This document shows positions 37,801 through 48,389 of a stretch of DNA of 64,000 nt, in pieces; the first letter of the stretch is position 1; every line of letters starts with the position of its first letter. The DNA is taken from positions 372,001-436,000 of the forward strand of contig NZ_QTKT01000002.1 in NCBI RefSeq assembly GCF_018424605.1, in the 5' to 3' direction. This DNA is from Marinobacter lipolyticus (lineage in GTDB: Bacteria; Pseudomonadota; Gammaproteobacteria; Pseudomonadales; Oleiphilaceae). Made by a program: the position numbers and the translations under genes. Under the pieces are notes generated by a model. It was given only the letters and a program-made list of their open reading frames with translations, did no database searches and was not told the origin of the DNA.

Positions 37801-37890
37801 TTGTCCCAGGGTGCCAACTCCTGTTTCAAGGAGCCTGGTTGGGGCAATCGGACGCGTGGAGGACTAACCCGAAGCTAAAAGGTAAATATC
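37801..37890 (+). promoter_or_regulatory. Probable rpsB (S2) autoregulatory leader
   Basis: The 5' leader of rpsB can fold into a stem CCAAC (37814-37818) with GTTGG (37838-37842) around an inner CTCCT/AGGAG hairpin, with further pairing possible between flanking GTGCC and GGGGC. Gammaproteobacterial rpsB mRNAs carry a structured leader bound by S2 for feedback control. Location and structure fit, but no covariance check was possible. Confidence 0.45.
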
Positions 37891-38643
37891 ATGGCTCAGG
37901 TAAATATGCGTGACCTGCTCAAGGCAGGTGCTCACTTCGGTCACCAGACCCGTTACTGGAACCCGAAAATGTCGAAGTTCATCTTCGGCGCCCGCAACAA
38001 GATTCATATCATCAACCTGGAACAGACCGTTCCTGCCATGAACGACGCACTGAAGTTCGTTCAGCAGCTGGCAGAGAGCAAGAACAAGGTTCTGTTTGTA
38101 GGCACCAAGCGTGCAGCGGCTAAAATCATCAAAGAAGAAGCCGAGCGCGCTGGTCAGCCGTTCGTAAACCACCGCTGGTTGGGTGGCATGCTGACCAACT
38201 ACAAGACTATCCGTCAGTCTATCCGTCGCTACCGTGATCTGGAAGCCCAGAGCCAGGACGGCACGTTTGACAAGCTGACCAAGAAAGAAGCCCTCGAGCG
38301 TACCCGTGAAATGGACAAGCTCGAGCGTTCCATCGGCGGTATCAAGGACATGGGCGGCCTGCCGGACGCACTGTTCGTGATCGACGTGGACCACGAGCGC
38401 ATCGCCATCAAGGAAGCCAACAAGCTGGGTATCCCGGTCATTGGTGTTGTTGATACCAACAGCGATCCTGACGGTGTTGACTACGTGATTCCGGGCAACG
38501 ACGACGCCATTCGCGCTATCCAGATTTACGTGAAAGCCGTTGCCGATACCTGCATCGACGCAAGCCAGTCTGCCGGTGCCGGCGCTGACGAGTTTGTAGA
38601 AGTCAGCGAAGACGCTGAAGGCGCTACTCCAGCTGCTGAGTAA
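37891..38643 (+). CDS. rpsB: 30S ribosomal protein S2
   Basis: 250 residues. Starts [20 protein letters not shown] and contains [20 protein letters not shown] and [18 protein letters not shown], all universal S2 segments; the acidic C-terminal tail ([14 protein letters not shown]) is variable. It is a small-subunit protein needed for S1 binding. Followed by an attenuator-like hairpin and tsf. Confidence 0.99.
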   Translation: MAQVNMRDLLKAGAHFGHQTRYWNPKMSKFIFGARNKIHIINLEQTVPAMNDALKFVQQLAESKNKVLFVGTKRAAAKIIKEEAERAGQPFVNHRWLGGMLTNYKTIRQSIRRYRDLEAQSQDGTFDKLTKKEALERTREMDKLERSIGGIKDMGGLPDALFVIDVDHERIAIKEANKLGIPVIGVVDTNSDPDGVDYVIPGNDDAIRAIQIYVKAVADTCIDASQSAGAGADEFVEVSEDAEGATPAAE

Positions 38644-38669
38644 GCTTTTCCTTCAGATGTGAGATGCAG

Positions 38670-38701
38670 AACAGGTCCGGTGCGCAAGCCGGGCCTGTTT
38701 T
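38670..38701 (+). terminator. Attenuator-like hairpin between rpsB and tsf
   Basis: An 11-bp stem (38670-38680 with 38689-38699, one G-U) with an 8-base loop is followed by a short T-run. A partial terminator in this gap is known in E. coli and lowers tsf relative to rpsB. Confidence 0.7.
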
Positions 38702-38731
38702 CCCACCGAATTTGGAATAAGAGGATTGAAC

Positions 38732-39601
38732 ATGGCTGCAATTACCGCTGCAATGGTCAAGGAGCTGCGTGAGCGTACCGGCCTTGGCATGATGGAGTGC
38801 AAAAAGGCACTGGTAGAAGCTGACGGCAGTGTTGACGCTGCAATTGAAGAGCTGCGTAAGTCTTCCGGTCTCAAGGCCGCCAAGAAAGCTGGCCGTACCG
38901 CCGCTGAAGGTGTGTCTCTGATCAAGATTTCCGATGACAACACCGTTGCCTTCCTTCTGGAAGTGAACTCCGAGACGGACTTTGTTGCCCGTGACGACAA
39001 CTTCCTGAACTTCGCCAACGACGTGCTGGGCGTTGCCTTCGAAAAAGGCGAAACCGACGTTGCCAAACTGATGGAAGGTGATCTGGAAGCCAAGCGCGAA
39101 GCGCTGGTTCAGAAGATCGGCGAGAACATCACCGTGCGTCGCCTCGTTAAAGTAGAAGGTCCTGTTGTGGGTGGCTATGTCCACAGCACCAACAAGATTG
39201 CTTCTGTTGTGGCTCTGACCGCTGGTGACCCTGAAGTTGCCCGAGACATCGCCATGCACGCAGCCGCTGTTAACCCGCGGGTTGGCAAGCCGGAAGAGAT
39301 GCCTGCTGAAGAGCTCGAAAAAGAGAAAGAAGTGATCAAGGCCCAGCCGGACATGGAAGGCAAGCCAGCCGAAATCGTCGAGAAGATGATGGGCGGCCGC
39401 ATCAAGAAGTTCCTCAAGGAGAACAGCCTTGTTGAGCAGCCTTTCGTCAAGAACCCGGACCAGACGGTCGGTGAGCTGATCAAGTCCGCCGGCGGCGAAC
39501 TGGTTGGTTTCGTTCGCCTGGAAGTGGGTGAAGGTATTGAGAAGGAAGAAGTAGACTTTGCCGCTGAGGTTGCCGCAGCAGCCGGTACCGGCAAGGCCTG
39601 A
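38732..39601 (+). CDS. tsf: Elongation factor Ts
   Basis: 289 residues from ATG 38732, six bases after AGAGGA. Begins [20 protein letters not shown], the universal EF-Ts N-terminus, with the TDFVARDD core motif near residue 82. It recycles EF-Tu-GDP to the GTP form. Second gene of the rpsB-tsf unit. Confidence 0.99.
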   Translation: MAAITAAMVKELRERTGLGMMECKKALVEADGSVDAAIEELRKSSGLKAAKKAGRTAAEGVSLIKISDDNTVAFLLEVNSETDFVARDDNFLNFANDVLGVAFEKGETDVAKLMEGDLEAKREALVQKIGENITVRRLVKVEGPVVGGYVHSTNKIASVVALTAGDPEVARDIAMHAAAVNPRVGKPEEMPAEELEKEKEVIKAQPDMEGKPAEIVEKMMGGRIKKFLKENSLVEQPFVKNPDQTVGELIKSAGGELVGFVRLEVGEGIEKEEVDFAAEVAAAAGTGKA

Positions 39602-39681
39602 TTTTTCTGATCGGTGCTGCAGGCCTGTTCTGCAGCGCCACCTGAGTCTGCCACGTTAGCTGGGGAAACCCGGCTCTCGTG

Positions 39682-39739
39682 GCGGGCTTGTATCTGAGAT
39701 ACCCCTTTTTGCCGAGGGGTATGTCATATACAAGCCTGC
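39682..39739 (+). other. Long two-part hairpin in the tsf-pyrH gap
   Basis: An outer 12-bp stem (39682-39693 with 39728-39739, one G-U) encloses an inner 7-bp perfect stem (39699-39705 with 39716-39722) whose loop begins TTTTT. It ends 47 bases before the pyrH start. It could be a processing site, a transcription brake or a pyrimidine-responsive element; no known motif is recognised. Confidence 0.5.
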
Positions 39740-39786
39740 GAAGCTTGTCGCGCCCGATAGCAGCCAACAGACGAAAAGGGGATCCC

Positions 39787-40515
39787 ATGCCGACTTCATC
39801 CAAAACCCAGCCCAGATACAAGCGCGTTCTGCTCAAGCTCAGTGGCGAGGCCCTGATGGGCGAACACGATTTCGGCATTGATCCCAAGGTACTTGACCGC
39901 ATGGCACTGGAAATCGGTGCTTTGATCGGTATTGGCGTTCAGGTCGGCCTGGTCATCGGCGGCGGAAACCTGTTCCGCGGCGCTGCTTTGAACGCTGCAG
40001 GCATGGATCGGGTCACCGGCGACCATATGGGTATGCTGGCAACGGTGATGAACGGGCTGGCCATGCGCGACGCACTGGAACGCTCCAGTATTCGCACGCG
40101 CGTCATGTCGGCAATTCCCATGAGCGGAATCGTCGAGCACTATGACCGTCGTCGGGCCGTACGTGATCTGAAAGACGGCGACGTGGTGATCTTCTGTGCG
40201 GGCACGGGCAACCCGTTTTTCACCACGGATTCTGCCGCCTGCCTGCGCGGCATCGAGATCGAGGCGGATGCGGTACTCAAGGCAACCAAGGTTGATGGCG
40301 TTTATTCGGCGGACCCTCATCTCGATTCGTCCGCGGAAAAATACGATAACCTGACCTACGACGAGGTGCTCGACAAGAAGCTGGGCGTAATGGACCTCAC
40401 CGCCATCTGCCTGGCCCGTGACCACGGCATGCCGCTGCGGGTATTTGATATGAACCGGGCGGGGGCGTTGACTCGCATCGTGACCGGTGAAAAAGAAGGT
40501 ACACTGATCGAATAA
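39787..40515 (+). CDS. pyrH: UMP kinase
   Basis: 242 residues from ATG 39787, with AAGGGG upstream; the frame is open further up (39679) but that part is the intergenic hairpin. Amino-acid-kinase fold with [22 protein letters not shown] and [13 protein letters not shown]. It makes UDP from UMP, is allosterically controlled by GTP and UTP, and is essential. Confidence 0.98.
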   Translation: MPTSSKTQPRYKRVLLKLSGEALMGEHDFGIDPKVLDRMALEIGALIGIGVQVGLVIGGGNLFRGAALNAAGMDRVTGDHMGMLATVMNGLAMRDALERSSIRTRVMSAIPMSGIVEHYDRRRAVRDLKDGDVVIFCAGTGNPFFTTDSAACLRGIEIEADAVLKATKVDGVYSADPHLDSSAEKYDNLTYDEVLDKKLGVMDLTAICLARDHGMPLRVFDMNRAGALTRIVTGEKEGTLIE

Positions 40516-40586
40516 TGTAGTGTCTGCGGCCTGAACTGACGGGCCGGAGAACGGACTGATCTGCAACACGAATTGAGGATGCTTCT

Positions 40587-41144
40587 GTGATTAATGACAT
40601 CAAATCCGATGCTGAGAAAAAAATGAAGAAGAGCCTGGAGGCTCTGCACTCAGCGTTCAATAAAATCCGTACCGGCCGTGCGCATCCGGCCATTCTCGAC
40701 AGCGTGATGGTCAACTACTACGGCCAGGAAACGCCGCTGAAGCAGGTGGCCAGTGTGAACGTCGAGGATAACCGCACGCTGACCGTATCTCCCTGGGAAA
40801 AGAACCTCATGCCGACCATCGAGAAGGCGATCATGAGCTCCGATCTGGGCCTGAATCCGGCCACCAGTGGCGACATCATCCGCATTCCGATGCCGATGCT
40901 GACCGAGGAAACCCGTAAGGAAATGGTCAAGCAGGCGAAGGCCGACGCGGAACACGGCCGCGTATCTATCCGGAACGCCCGCCGCGATGCCAACAACATG
41001 CTGAAGGACCTGCTCAAGGAAAAGGAGATCAACGAAGACGAGGAGCGCAAGGGCGAAGACGAGGTTCAGAAGCTGACGGATCGCTACATCGCTGAAGTCG
41101 AGAAGATGCTCAAAGCAAAAGAAGAGGACCTGATGGCTGTCTGA
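40587..41144 (+). CDS. frr: Ribosome recycling factor
   Basis: 185 residues, exact family length, from GTG 40587 with GAGGA upstream. Shows KIRTGRAHPAILDSVMVNYY, VSPWEKNLMPTIEKAI and RISIRNARRDANNML-type segments (here RVSIRNARRDANNML). With EF-G it splits post-termination ribosomes. Confidence 0.98.
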   Translation: MINDIKSDAEKKMKKSLEALHSAFNKIRTGRAHPAILDSVMVNYYGQETPLKQVASVNVEDNRTLTVSPWEKNLMPTIEKAIMSSDLGLNPATSGDIIRIPMPMLTEETRKEMVKQAKADAEHGRVSIRNARRDANNMLKDLLKEKEINEDEERKGEDEVQKLTDRYIAEVEKMLKAKEEDLMAV

Positions 41145-41210
41145 GCAGCCAGGTCTGATTCGGGTGAAACTATCAGCCGGTGCTGCGCCATCGGCTGAAC
41201 AGGGGACTTC

Positions 41211-41981
41211 ATGACGGAAATTGTATCCGCAGAGATTCCGGTGTCGGCTGATAGCAGACCCCGGCATGTCGCCATTATCATGGATGGTAACAATCGCTGG
41301 GCGAAAGCCCGGCGTCTGACCGGGGTGGCCGGTCACAAGGCCGGTGTGAACGCGGTCAAGGCGGTGGTGGAAACCTGCGCACGCGAAGGGGTAGAGGTGC
41401 TCACCCTGTTTGCATTTTCCAGCGAGAACTGGCGCCGACCGCAGGACGAAGTGTCTGCGCTGATGCGCCTGTTCCTGTTTGCGCTGGAGCGGGAAGTCAA
41501 AAAGCTGCACCGGAACAATATCCGGCTGAAGATCATCGGCGATCGCACAGCGTTCAGCCCGGCGCTTCAGGAGCATATGGAAAAGGCCGAGGAACTGACC
41601 CGTCACAATACGCTGATGACGCTGGTAATCGCCGCCAACTACGGTGGTCACTGGGATATCACCCAGGCCACTCGCAAGGTCGCTGAAATGGCGAGAGCGG
41701 GTCAGATCGAGCCCTCGGATATCACCGACAGCCTGATCCAGCAGCATCTGTGCATTGGCGACCTGCCGATGCCGGACCTGATGATTCGCACCGCCGGAGA
41801 GCAGCGCATCAGTAACTTCATGCTCTGGCAACTGGCGTACACTGAGCTGTACTTCTCGCCGGTTTACTGGCCGGATTTCCTCGCCGATGAAATGCGGGAA
41901 GCCCTCAGAGCCTATGCTGGCCGGCAACGGCGGTTCGGGCAGACCGACGATCAGATCGCCGCCCGCCAGCCGGAACAATAA
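41211..41981 (+). CDS. uppS: Undecaprenyl diphosphate synthase
   Basis: 256 residues. The cis-prenyltransferase signature IIMDGNNRWAKAR carries the catalytic Asp and Asn; LTLFAFSSENWRRP and the C-terminal PDLMIRTAGEQRISNFMLWQ follow. It makes C55-PP, the lipid carrier for peptidoglycan and O-antigen. First of the envelope-biogenesis run. Confidence 0.97.
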   Translation: MTEIVSAEIPVSADSRPRHVAIIMDGNNRWAKARRLTGVAGHKAGVNAVKAVVETCAREGVEVLTLFAFSSENWRRPQDEVSALMRLFLFALEREVKKLHRNNIRLKIIGDRTAFSPALQEHMEKAEELTRHNTLMTLVIAANYGGHWDITQATRKVAEMARAGQIEPSDITDSLIQQHLCIGDLPMPDLMIRTAGEQRISNFMLWQLAYTELYFSPVYWPDFLADEMREALRAYAGRQRRFGQTDDQIAARQPEQ

Positions 41982-42003
41982 CGACAAGACAGCGAACCTT
42001 ATC

Positions 42004-42843
42004 GTGTTAAAAACCAGAATTATTACTGCGCTCATTCTCGCCCCTATCGCCATTGGTGGCATTTTCTTTCTGCCGCCGCTGGGCTTCGCACTGTTCACCG
42101 GGGCCATCATCACCATTGGTGCCTGGGAATGGGCCAATATGTCCGGGCTGAGCTCTCCTGGCCTTCGGATTGCCTACGCGGCGGCCGTTGCCGTTGTCAT
42201 GTTCGCGCTGCTGAACGTACCAGCCGTGGTGGTGCTCTGGCTGGCAATGGGCTGGTGGCTAGTCTGTTTTCTGATGGTGCGTGGCTACCCTGCGGGCTCT
42301 GAGCGCTGGGGTTCAGTGCCCGTCAGGGCGTTAATGGGCTTGCTGGTACTGGTCCCGGCCTGGGTAGGTCTGAACCACTTGCGTACCGGTTCGCTGCAGT
42401 TCGGTGAGGTTGCCAACAATCTTCTGGTCATACTCTATGTTTTCTGTGTGGTGTGGGTTGCCGATATCGGCGCCTATTTCGCCGGCAGGGCGTTCGGAAA
42501 GGCCAAGCTGGCGCCGCGTGTCAGTCCAGGTAAATCCTGGGCGGGTGTCTGGGGGGGGCTTGCAGCCGTGGCCGTATTTGCGGTGGTGGTCAGTGAGCTG
42601 GCTTCGGCTTCGCTTCAGCAGACACTTCTGCTGGTGGTCGCCAGCCTGGTAACCGGATTTGTGTCCGTGCTCGGCGACCTGCTCGAGAGCATGCTGAAGC
42701 GCTTTCGCGGCATCAAGGACAGCAGCCAGCTGCTTCCGGGGCATGGTGGGATCATGGATCGCATTGACAGTCTGACGGCGGCAATACCGGTATTTGCGCT
42801 GATGATTACCCAGTTGGGCTGGTTGGCGACGGGGCAATGGTGA
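42004..42843 (+). CDS. cdsA: Phosphatidate cytidylyltransferase
   Basis: 279 residues from GTG 42004 ([18 protein letters not shown]); the frame extends upstream into uppS but that part is unrelated. Multi-pass membrane protein with about seven helices. The CDS signature is [19 protein letters not shown] followed by [15 protein letters not shown]. It activates phosphatidic acid to CDP-diacylglycerol at the inner membrane. The 3' end overlaps dxr. Confidence 0.95.
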   Translation: MLKTRIITALILAPIAIGGIFFLPPLGFALFTGAIITIGAWEWANMSGLSSPGLRIAYAAAVAVVMFALLNVPAVVVLWLAMGWWLVCFLMVRGYPAGSERWGSVPVRALMGLLVLVPAWVGLNHLRTGSLQFGEVANNLLVILYVFCVVWVADIGAYFAGRAFGKAKLAPRVSPGKSWAGVWGGLAAVAVFAVVVSELASASLQQTLLLVVASLVTGFVSVLGDLLESMLKRFRGIKDSSQLLPGHGGIMDRIDSLTAAIPVFALMITQLGWLATGQW

Positions 42844-44030
42844 GCGAAGTCATGCGTCGCGTCACTGTACTGGGAGCCACGGGGTCCATCGGGCTGAGTA
42901 CGCTGGATGTCATTCGCCGGCATCCCGGCCGTTTTGGTGTCTATGCGCTGACGGCCAATGCCAGCGTTGAAGAAATGGCCAGCCTGTGCCGTGAATTCCT
43001 GCCGGAGTACGCGGTGATGGTGGAAGCTGGGGCTGCCGTCGAGCTGGCGGATCGCCTCTCGGATCTGCCACAAATCTCCGTTCTACAGGGCGAGGCCGGG
43101 CTGTGTGAGGTGGCTGCGTCCGAGGCGGTCGACACCGTGATGGCGGCCATTGTCGGCGCGGCCGGGCTGCCGCCAACCCTCGCGGCGGTGCGGGCGGGAA
43201 AGCGGGTGCTGCTGGCCAACAAGGAAGCGCTGGTGATGTCAGGGCAGCTGTTTATGGACGCGGTGGCCGCATCCGATGCCGAGCTGCTGCCGATTGATAG
43301 CGAGCACAACGCCATATTTCAGTGCTTGCCCGCTGACCGCGTGCGCGACCCGCGAGGCGCAGGCGTTACCCGCATTCTTCTCACCGCGTCCGGTGGCCCG
43401 TTCCGCAATCATTCGGCCGACGCGCTTAAAACCGTTTCGCCGGCGCAGGCCTGTGCCCACCCCAACTGGTCCATGGGTCAGAAAATCTCAGTCGACTCGG
43501 CAACTCTGATGAACAAAGGGTTGGAGCTGATTGAAGCCTGCTGGTTGTTCAACACCGATCCGTCGCGGATCGAGATTCACGTTCACCCGGAGAGTATTAT
43601 CCACTCGATGGTCGAATACGCCGACGGGTCAGTGCTGGCCCAGATGGGCAGCCCAGACATGAGAACGCCGATCGCCAACGGTCTGGCGTGGCCGGAGCGA
43701 ATCGAAGCCGGCGTGGCTCCGCTTGATCTGTTTGCCATCGGCCGGTTTCATTTTGAGCGCCCCGACCTTGACCGGTTTCCGTGCCTTCGGCTGGCGGCAG
43801 AGGCTTTCCAGGCCGGGGGTACCGCACCGGCGGTGCTGAATGCCGCCAATGAGGAAGCGGTGGCGGCTTTTCTCGCCGGAACCCTTGGTTTCACCGATAT
43901 CCCCGTTATTATAGAGCGCACGCTTGCGGCCACCGAGGTGGTGGCGGGCGACAGTTTCGAGATTATTTTTGCCAAGGATGCGGAAGCCCGTCGGTACGCG
44001 CGGGAACAGATACGGCTGCACACTGTCTGA
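42837..44030 (+). CDS. dxr: 1-deoxy-D-xylulose 5-phosphate reductoisomerase
   Basis: 397 residues from ATG 42837, overlapping cdsA by seven bases; GTG 42840 and ATG 42852 are alternatives. NADPH site [18 protein letters not shown]; active-site segments [25 protein letters not shown] and [17 protein letters not shown]. It makes MEP, the committed intermediate of the non-mevalonate isoprenoid pathway that feeds UppS. Confidence 0.97.
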   Translation: MVSEVMRRVTVLGATGSIGLSTLDVIRRHPGRFGVYALTANASVEEMASLCREFLPEYAVMVEAGAAVELADRLSDLPQISVLQGEAGLCEVAASEAVDTVMAAIVGAAGLPPTLAAVRAGKRVLLANKEALVMSGQLFMDAVAASDAELLPIDSEHNAIFQCLPADRVRDPRGAGVTRILLTASGGPFRNHSADALKTVSPAQACAHPNWSMGQKISVDSATLMNKGLELIEACWLFNTDPSRIEIHVHPESIIHSMVEYADGSVLAQMGSPDMRTPIANGLAWPERIEAGVAPLDLFAIGRFHFERPDLDRFPCLRLAAEAFQAGGTAPAVLNAANEEAVAAFLAGTLGFTDIPVIIERTLAATEVVAGDSFEIIFAKDAEARRYAREQIRLHTV

Positions 44031-44076
44031 CGTATCCGGTGGCCTGCAGGCCTGACCCCATGACACAGAGAGCACT

Positions 44077-45426
44077 ATGCACATAGTACAGACCATATTG
44101 GCGCTCGCTCTGACCCTGGGCATCCTGGTGACCCTTCACGAGTTTGGTCATTTCTGGGTTGCTCGCCGTTGCGGTGTGAAGGTGCTGCGTTTCTCTGTGG
44201 GCTTCGGCAAACCGCTGTTCTCCTGGTACGACCGTCAGGGTACCGAGTTTGCAGTGGCGGCCATTCCCCTTGGCGGCTACGTGAAGATGCTGGACGAGCG
44301 CGAAGGGCCGGTTCCTGACGAGTTGCGGGACCAGGCCTTCACCTCGAAGCCGCCTTCCCGTCGCATTGCGATCGCCGCCGCCGGACCGGTGGCGAACTTT
44401 CTTTTTGCCATTGTCGCGTATTGGTTGCTGAGTGTGGTTGGTTTTACCACCGTTGCGCCCATCGTCGGTGACGTCCGGCCCGACAGCATTGCCGCCCGCA
44501 TGGGGCTTTCCGAAGGCATGGAAATTCATGAGGTGGACGGGCACCGTGTCGATTCCTGGCGCGACGTTAATATGCGTCTGTTGGAGCGGGCCGGGGAGCA
44601 TGGCAATGTGGTACTCGGCATCAGCCGGGAAGGGCGCCGCGACAATCTGGCGGCGGCCCTGGAAGGCTGGCGTCTGAGCGACGACAACCCGGACCCGTTG
44701 GGGGAATTCGGTGTGGAGCCGTGGCGCCCGGATATCCCCGCGGTGCTGGGGGAAATTGCCAGTGGCGGCCGCGCAGAGGCTGCGGGGCTGAGGCCGGATG
44801 ATCGTATTGTGGCGGTGAATGGCGAGCCCGTCGCGAACTGGTTTGAGCTGGTCGAGACAATACGCAGTGCGCCGGAACAGACGCTGGAACTGACCGTTGA
44901 GCGGGCAGGCGCGTCTATGGAACTCGAGGTTACCCCGGAATCCCGGACGGCGGAGGGGGGTGAAGCGATCGGGTTTGTAGGTGCAGGCGTCGCGCAGGTG
45001 TCCTGGCCTGATGAGGTGTTAAGGGAGGTCCGTTTTGGCCCTCTGGCGGCGGTGCCCAATGCACTCGATGAAACCTGGGCGGATACCCGGCTGACGCTGG
45101 TGGCTATCAAGAAGATGGTGACCGGCCTCCTGTCGCCGACCAACCTCAGTGGTCCGATCACGATCGCCCGGGTGGCCGAGGCAAGCGTGAGTTCCGGCTT
45201 CGAAGATTTTATCCGTTTCCTGGCTTATCTCAGTGTGAGCCTGGGGGTACTGAACCTGTTGCCGATACCGGTACTCGATGGTGGCCATATTGTTTACTAC
45301 ACCATCGAGGCTCTTCGCCGTAAGCCGCTTTCCGAGCAGGCTCAGGCGTTTGGGTTACGAATTGGTATGGCACTGATTCTCACATTAATGGTGTTTGCTC
45401 TTTACAACGACCTGATGCGGTTGTGA
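44077..45426 (+). CDS. rseP: Site-2 protease RseP
   Basis: 449 residues. The zinc motif HEFGHFWVARRCGV is in the first membrane helix; two PDZ domains lie in the middle (SGGRAEAAGLRPDDRIVAVN marks the second); the C-terminal LLPIPVLDGGHIVYY carries the third metal ligand. It cleaves RseA inside the membrane to free sigma-E under envelope stress. Placing it directly before bamA links sensing to outer-membrane assembly. Confidence 0.97.
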   Translation: MHIVQTILALALTLGILVTLHEFGHFWVARRCGVKVLRFSVGFGKPLFSWYDRQGTEFAVAAIPLGGYVKMLDEREGPVPDELRDQAFTSKPPSRRIAIAAAGPVANFLFAIVAYWLLSVVGFTTVAPIVGDVRPDSIAARMGLSEGMEIHEVDGHRVDSWRDVNMRLLERAGEHGNVVLGISREGRRDNLAAALEGWRLSDDNPDPLGEFGVEPWRPDIPAVLGEIASGGRAEAAGLRPDDRIVAVNGEPVANWFELVETIRSAPEQTLELTVERAGASMELEVTPESRTAEGGEAIGFVGAGVAQVSWPDEVLREVRFGPLAAVPNALDETWADTRLTLVAIKKMVTGLLSPTNLSGPITIARVAEASVSSGFEDFIRFLAYLSVSLGVLNLLPIPVLDGGHIVYYTIEALRRKPLSEQAQAFGLRIGMALILTLMVFALYNDLMRL

Positions 45427-45469
45427 GAATTGCGGGCTCCTTACGCGCATTAACAGGCGAAATGACTGA

Positions 45470-47788
45470 ATGAGACGTTCTCTTCTAGGTGTAGCCATAG
45501 GGCTGGCTATTGCCAGCACCGGCATGAGTTCAGCGCAGGCTGACGAATTCACGGTTTCCGATATTGAGGTAGAAGGATTGCAGCGGGTTTCCGCTGGTAC
45601 CGTATTTTCGGCGTTCCCCGTCAACATTGGCGAGCCTGTTGATGAAGCCGAACTTGCCGGCGCCATCAAGGATCTGTTCCGTACCGGCCTGTTTACCGAT
45701 ATTGAAGCCAGTCGCGACGGCAGTGTGCTGATCGTTACGGTTCAGGAGCGGCCGTCGATTACCTCGATCGATATCGAAGGTAACAAGAATATCGAAACCG
45801 ACATGTTGATGGAGGCGCTTTCCGGCGCCGGGCTTGAAGAGGGCCAGGTATTCCGGCGGGCAACGCTGGAGCGGCTGGAACTGGAGATCCTTCGATCCTA
45901 CATCGCCCAGGGGCGCTACAATGCCCGGGTCAAGGCGGCGGCCGAGGAGTTGCCCCGCAACCGGGTCGCCATCAAGCTCGATATCAACGAAGGCGATGTG
46001 GCCGCGATTCAGCACATCAACCTCATTGGCAATGAGAACTTCAGTGATGAGGAGTTGCTGGATCTGTTCGAGCTGCGCACCAGCAGCTGGTGGAACTCGA
46101 TCACCAACGCCGACAAGTATGCCCGGGAGCGTCTCAGCGGGGATCTTGAGTCATTGAGATCCTTCTATCTCGATCGGGGTTATCTGGATTTCAACGTCGA
46201 ATCCAGCCAGGTGTCGATTTCTCCGGACAAGAAACAGGTGTTCATCGCGATTGCCCTGAACGAGGGGCCGCAGTATACGGTGTCAGAAGTTCGCCTGCGT
46301 GGTGAGCTGATTGTGCCCGAGGAAGAACTGCGGGAGCTGATCCCCATCGAAGAGGGCGATGTGTTTTCACGCTCCGTGACCACCGCCGTTTCCGAACGGC
46401 TCTCCCGCCGTCTCGGCCGCGAAGGCTATGCGTTTTCCAACGTCAATGCGGTGCCGGAGCCGGGTGAAGGCAACACGGCTGCCGTGACTTTCTTTGTGGA
46501 ACCAGGCAAGCGGGCGTATGTTCGACGCGTCAATTTTGATGGCAACGTGTCTACCCGTGATGAGGTTCTGCGCCAGGAGATGACGCAGATGGAGGGCGGC
46601 GTGGCCTCCACCGACCGCATCGAGTTTTCCAAGACCAAGCTTGAACGGCTTGGCTTCTTCCAGACCGTTAATGTGGATACGGTACCGGTGCCCGGAACCG
46701 ATGATCTGGTGGACGTCAATTACTCCGTGGTTGAGCAGCCCACCGGTAGCCTGTCTGCCTCGGTTGGCTTCTCTCAGGCGTCCGGTGTGATTCTTGGCGC
46801 CAACGTGTCAGAAAACAACTTCTTCGGCAGTGGCAAGCGGGTGTCGTTCGGGGTCAACGTCAGTGATTCCATCAAGAGCGCCAACTTCTCCTATTCCGAC
46901 CCTTATTACACTGTTGACGGCGTAAGCCGCGGCTTCAGCGTGTTTGCCCGGGAGACCGACTTCGAAGAGCAGGATATTTCCTCCTACCTGCTGGATGAAT
47001 ACGGCGGCCGGGTCACCTTCGGTTATCCGACCGACAGCATTACCCGGCTGAACTTTGGCGTGGGTTACACGCTGTCAAAAGTTCAGGAAGGTGTGTTTAC
47101 CTCCCAGGAGGTACGGGAGTTTATTGATGAAGAGGGCAATGACTTCAACAATTACTTCCTGTTCGGCTCCTGGCGTCGCAGCACGCTGAATCGGGGTGTT
47201 CTGCCCAGCGACGGTTACAGTCACTCCCTGTCCGCAGACATCGCCGTGCCGGGCAGTGATCTGACGTTCTACAAATTGAGCCACCGAACCGATTTCTACC
47301 AGCCGCTCAACGAAAATCAGACCTGGGTTCTGCGGGCGCGCACAGAAGTCGGCTATGGTGACGGATACAATGGCCGTGACGTGATGCCGTTCTACGAACA
47401 TTTCTACGCCGGGGGCTATGGCTCTGTGCGTGGTTACGAGGCAAACTCGCTGGGTCCGAAAGCAACAAACAGCCCCAACGATCTGTCCGATCCGGACCCG
47501 TTTGGCGGTAATGTGCTGACCGAAGGCAGTCTGGAGCTGATCTTCCCGACACCGTTTGCCGGCGATACCCGCTCCATGCGGACCGCCTTCTTTGTCGATG
47601 CCGGACAGGTGTTTGATCCGGACAGGGATTTTGACCCGGCGGCAGATGAAATCCGGTTGTCCGCTGGTATTGGCTTTCAGTGGATCACCGCTGTCGGACC
47701 GCTGGCTTTCAGTCTTGCACAGCCTCTGAACGATAAGAGCGGCGACGAAACTCAGATCTTCCAGTTCTCGTTGGGCCAGACATTCTGA
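45470..47788 (+). CDS. bamA: Outer-membrane assembly factor BamA
   Basis: 772 residues with a signal peptide ending near SSAQA (residue 24). Five POTRA repeats fill the N-terminal half (first: FTVSDIEVEGLQRVSAGTVF). The C-terminal half is a 16-strand barrel with the YGSVRGYEANSLGP surface motif, and the last residue is Phe (SLGQTF), the barrel-insertion signal. It inserts beta-barrel proteins as the core of the BAM complex. Followed by skp. Confidence 0.98.
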   Translation: MRRSLLGVAIGLAIASTGMSSAQADEFTVSDIEVEGLQRVSAGTVFSAFPVNIGEPVDEAELAGAIKDLFRTGLFTDIEASRDGSVLIVTVQERPSITSIDIEGNKNIETDMLMEALSGAGLEEGQVFRRATLERLELEILRSYIAQGRYNARVKAAAEELPRNRVAIKLDINEGDVAAIQHINLIGNENFSDEELLDLFELRTSSWWNSITNADKYARERLSGDLESLRSFYLDRGYLDFNVESSQVSISPDKKQVFIAIALNEGPQYTVSEVRLRGELIVPEEELRELIPIEEGDVFSRSVTTAVSERLSRRLGREGYAFSNVNAVPEPGEGNTAAVTFFVEPGKRAYVRRVNFDGNVSTRDEVLRQEMTQMEGGVASTDRIEFSKTKLERLGFFQTVNVDTVPVPGTDDLVDVNYSVVEQPTGSLSASVGFSQASGVILGANVSENNFFGSGKRVSFGVNVSDSIKSANFSYSDPYYTVDGVSRGFSVFARETDFEEQDISSYLLDEYGGRVTFGYPTDSITRLNFGVGYTLSKVQEGVFTSQEVREFIDEEGNDFNNYFLFGSWRRSTLNRGVLPSDGYSHSLSADIAVPGSDLTFYKLSHRTDFYQPLNENQTWVLRARTEVGYGDGYNGRDVMPFYEHFYAGGYGSVRGYEANSLGPKATNSPNDLSDPDPFGGNVLTEGSLELIFPTPFAGDTRSMRTAFFVDAGQVFDPDRDFDPAADEIRLSAGIGFQWITAVGPLAFSLAQPLNDKSGDETQIFQFSLGQTF

Positions 47789-47832
47789 TCAACGGACGAT
47801 AAAGCATAAAGAGAAACAACAGGAGATATTTC

Positions 47833-48330
47833 ATGTTCCGTAGTGCAATGATGGTTGCCTTGATGGCGCTGACTCTGTCTTTCCCGGCACTGGCCGACAC
47901 CCGCGTTGGTGTGGTTGATCTGCGTCAGGCTCTGTTTTCATCCAATGAGGCCAAGACGTTCAGTGAGAGCCTGCAACGGGATTTCGCCGACGACGAGGCG
48001 CAGGTCCGTCAGGCACAGGAAGAGGCCCGTAAGCTGAAAGACCGTCTGGAAAAGGACGGCGCCATGATGAACGAATCCGAGCGCGCCGAACTGACCGGGC
48101 AGTTCCAGGAAAAGGTCAAGGAATTCAATTTTCTGAAGCAGCGCCTGGACTCGACGGTCGCAAGCCGCAAGCAGGCTTTCCTGGAGAACGCGCGGCCTGA
48201 TGTCGATGCCGCGGTGAAGGAACTGCTGGAAGAGCACGATCTGGACCTGATTCTGCCCAGCGAAGCGGTGGTATACGTGAAGCCGGAAATGAACCTGACC
48301 GATGAACTGCTGGACAAGCTGAACCGCTGA
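47833..48330 (+). CDS. skp: Periplasmic chaperone Skp/OmpH
   Basis: 165 residues with a signal peptide (MFRSAMMVALMALTLSFPAL). The mature part starts TRVGVVDLRQALFSS and is mainly a long charged coiled coil, the tentacles of the Skp trimer, closing with LDLILPSEAVVYVKPEMN. It carries unfolded outer-membrane proteins to BamA, its upstream neighbour. Confidence 0.95.
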   Translation: MFRSAMMVALMALTLSFPALADTRVGVVDLRQALFSSNEAKTFSESLQRDFADDEAQVRQAQEEARKLKDRLEKDGAMMNESERAELTGQFQEKVKEFNFLKQRLDSTVASRKQAFLENARPDVDAAVKELLEEHDLDLILPSEAVVYVKPEMNLTDELLDKLNR

Positions 48331-48389
48331 TAGGGCCTGGCGTGGTCCGGCACCGTTGAAGCTGCCGGTCCTGACTTCTGGAGTAAGTG

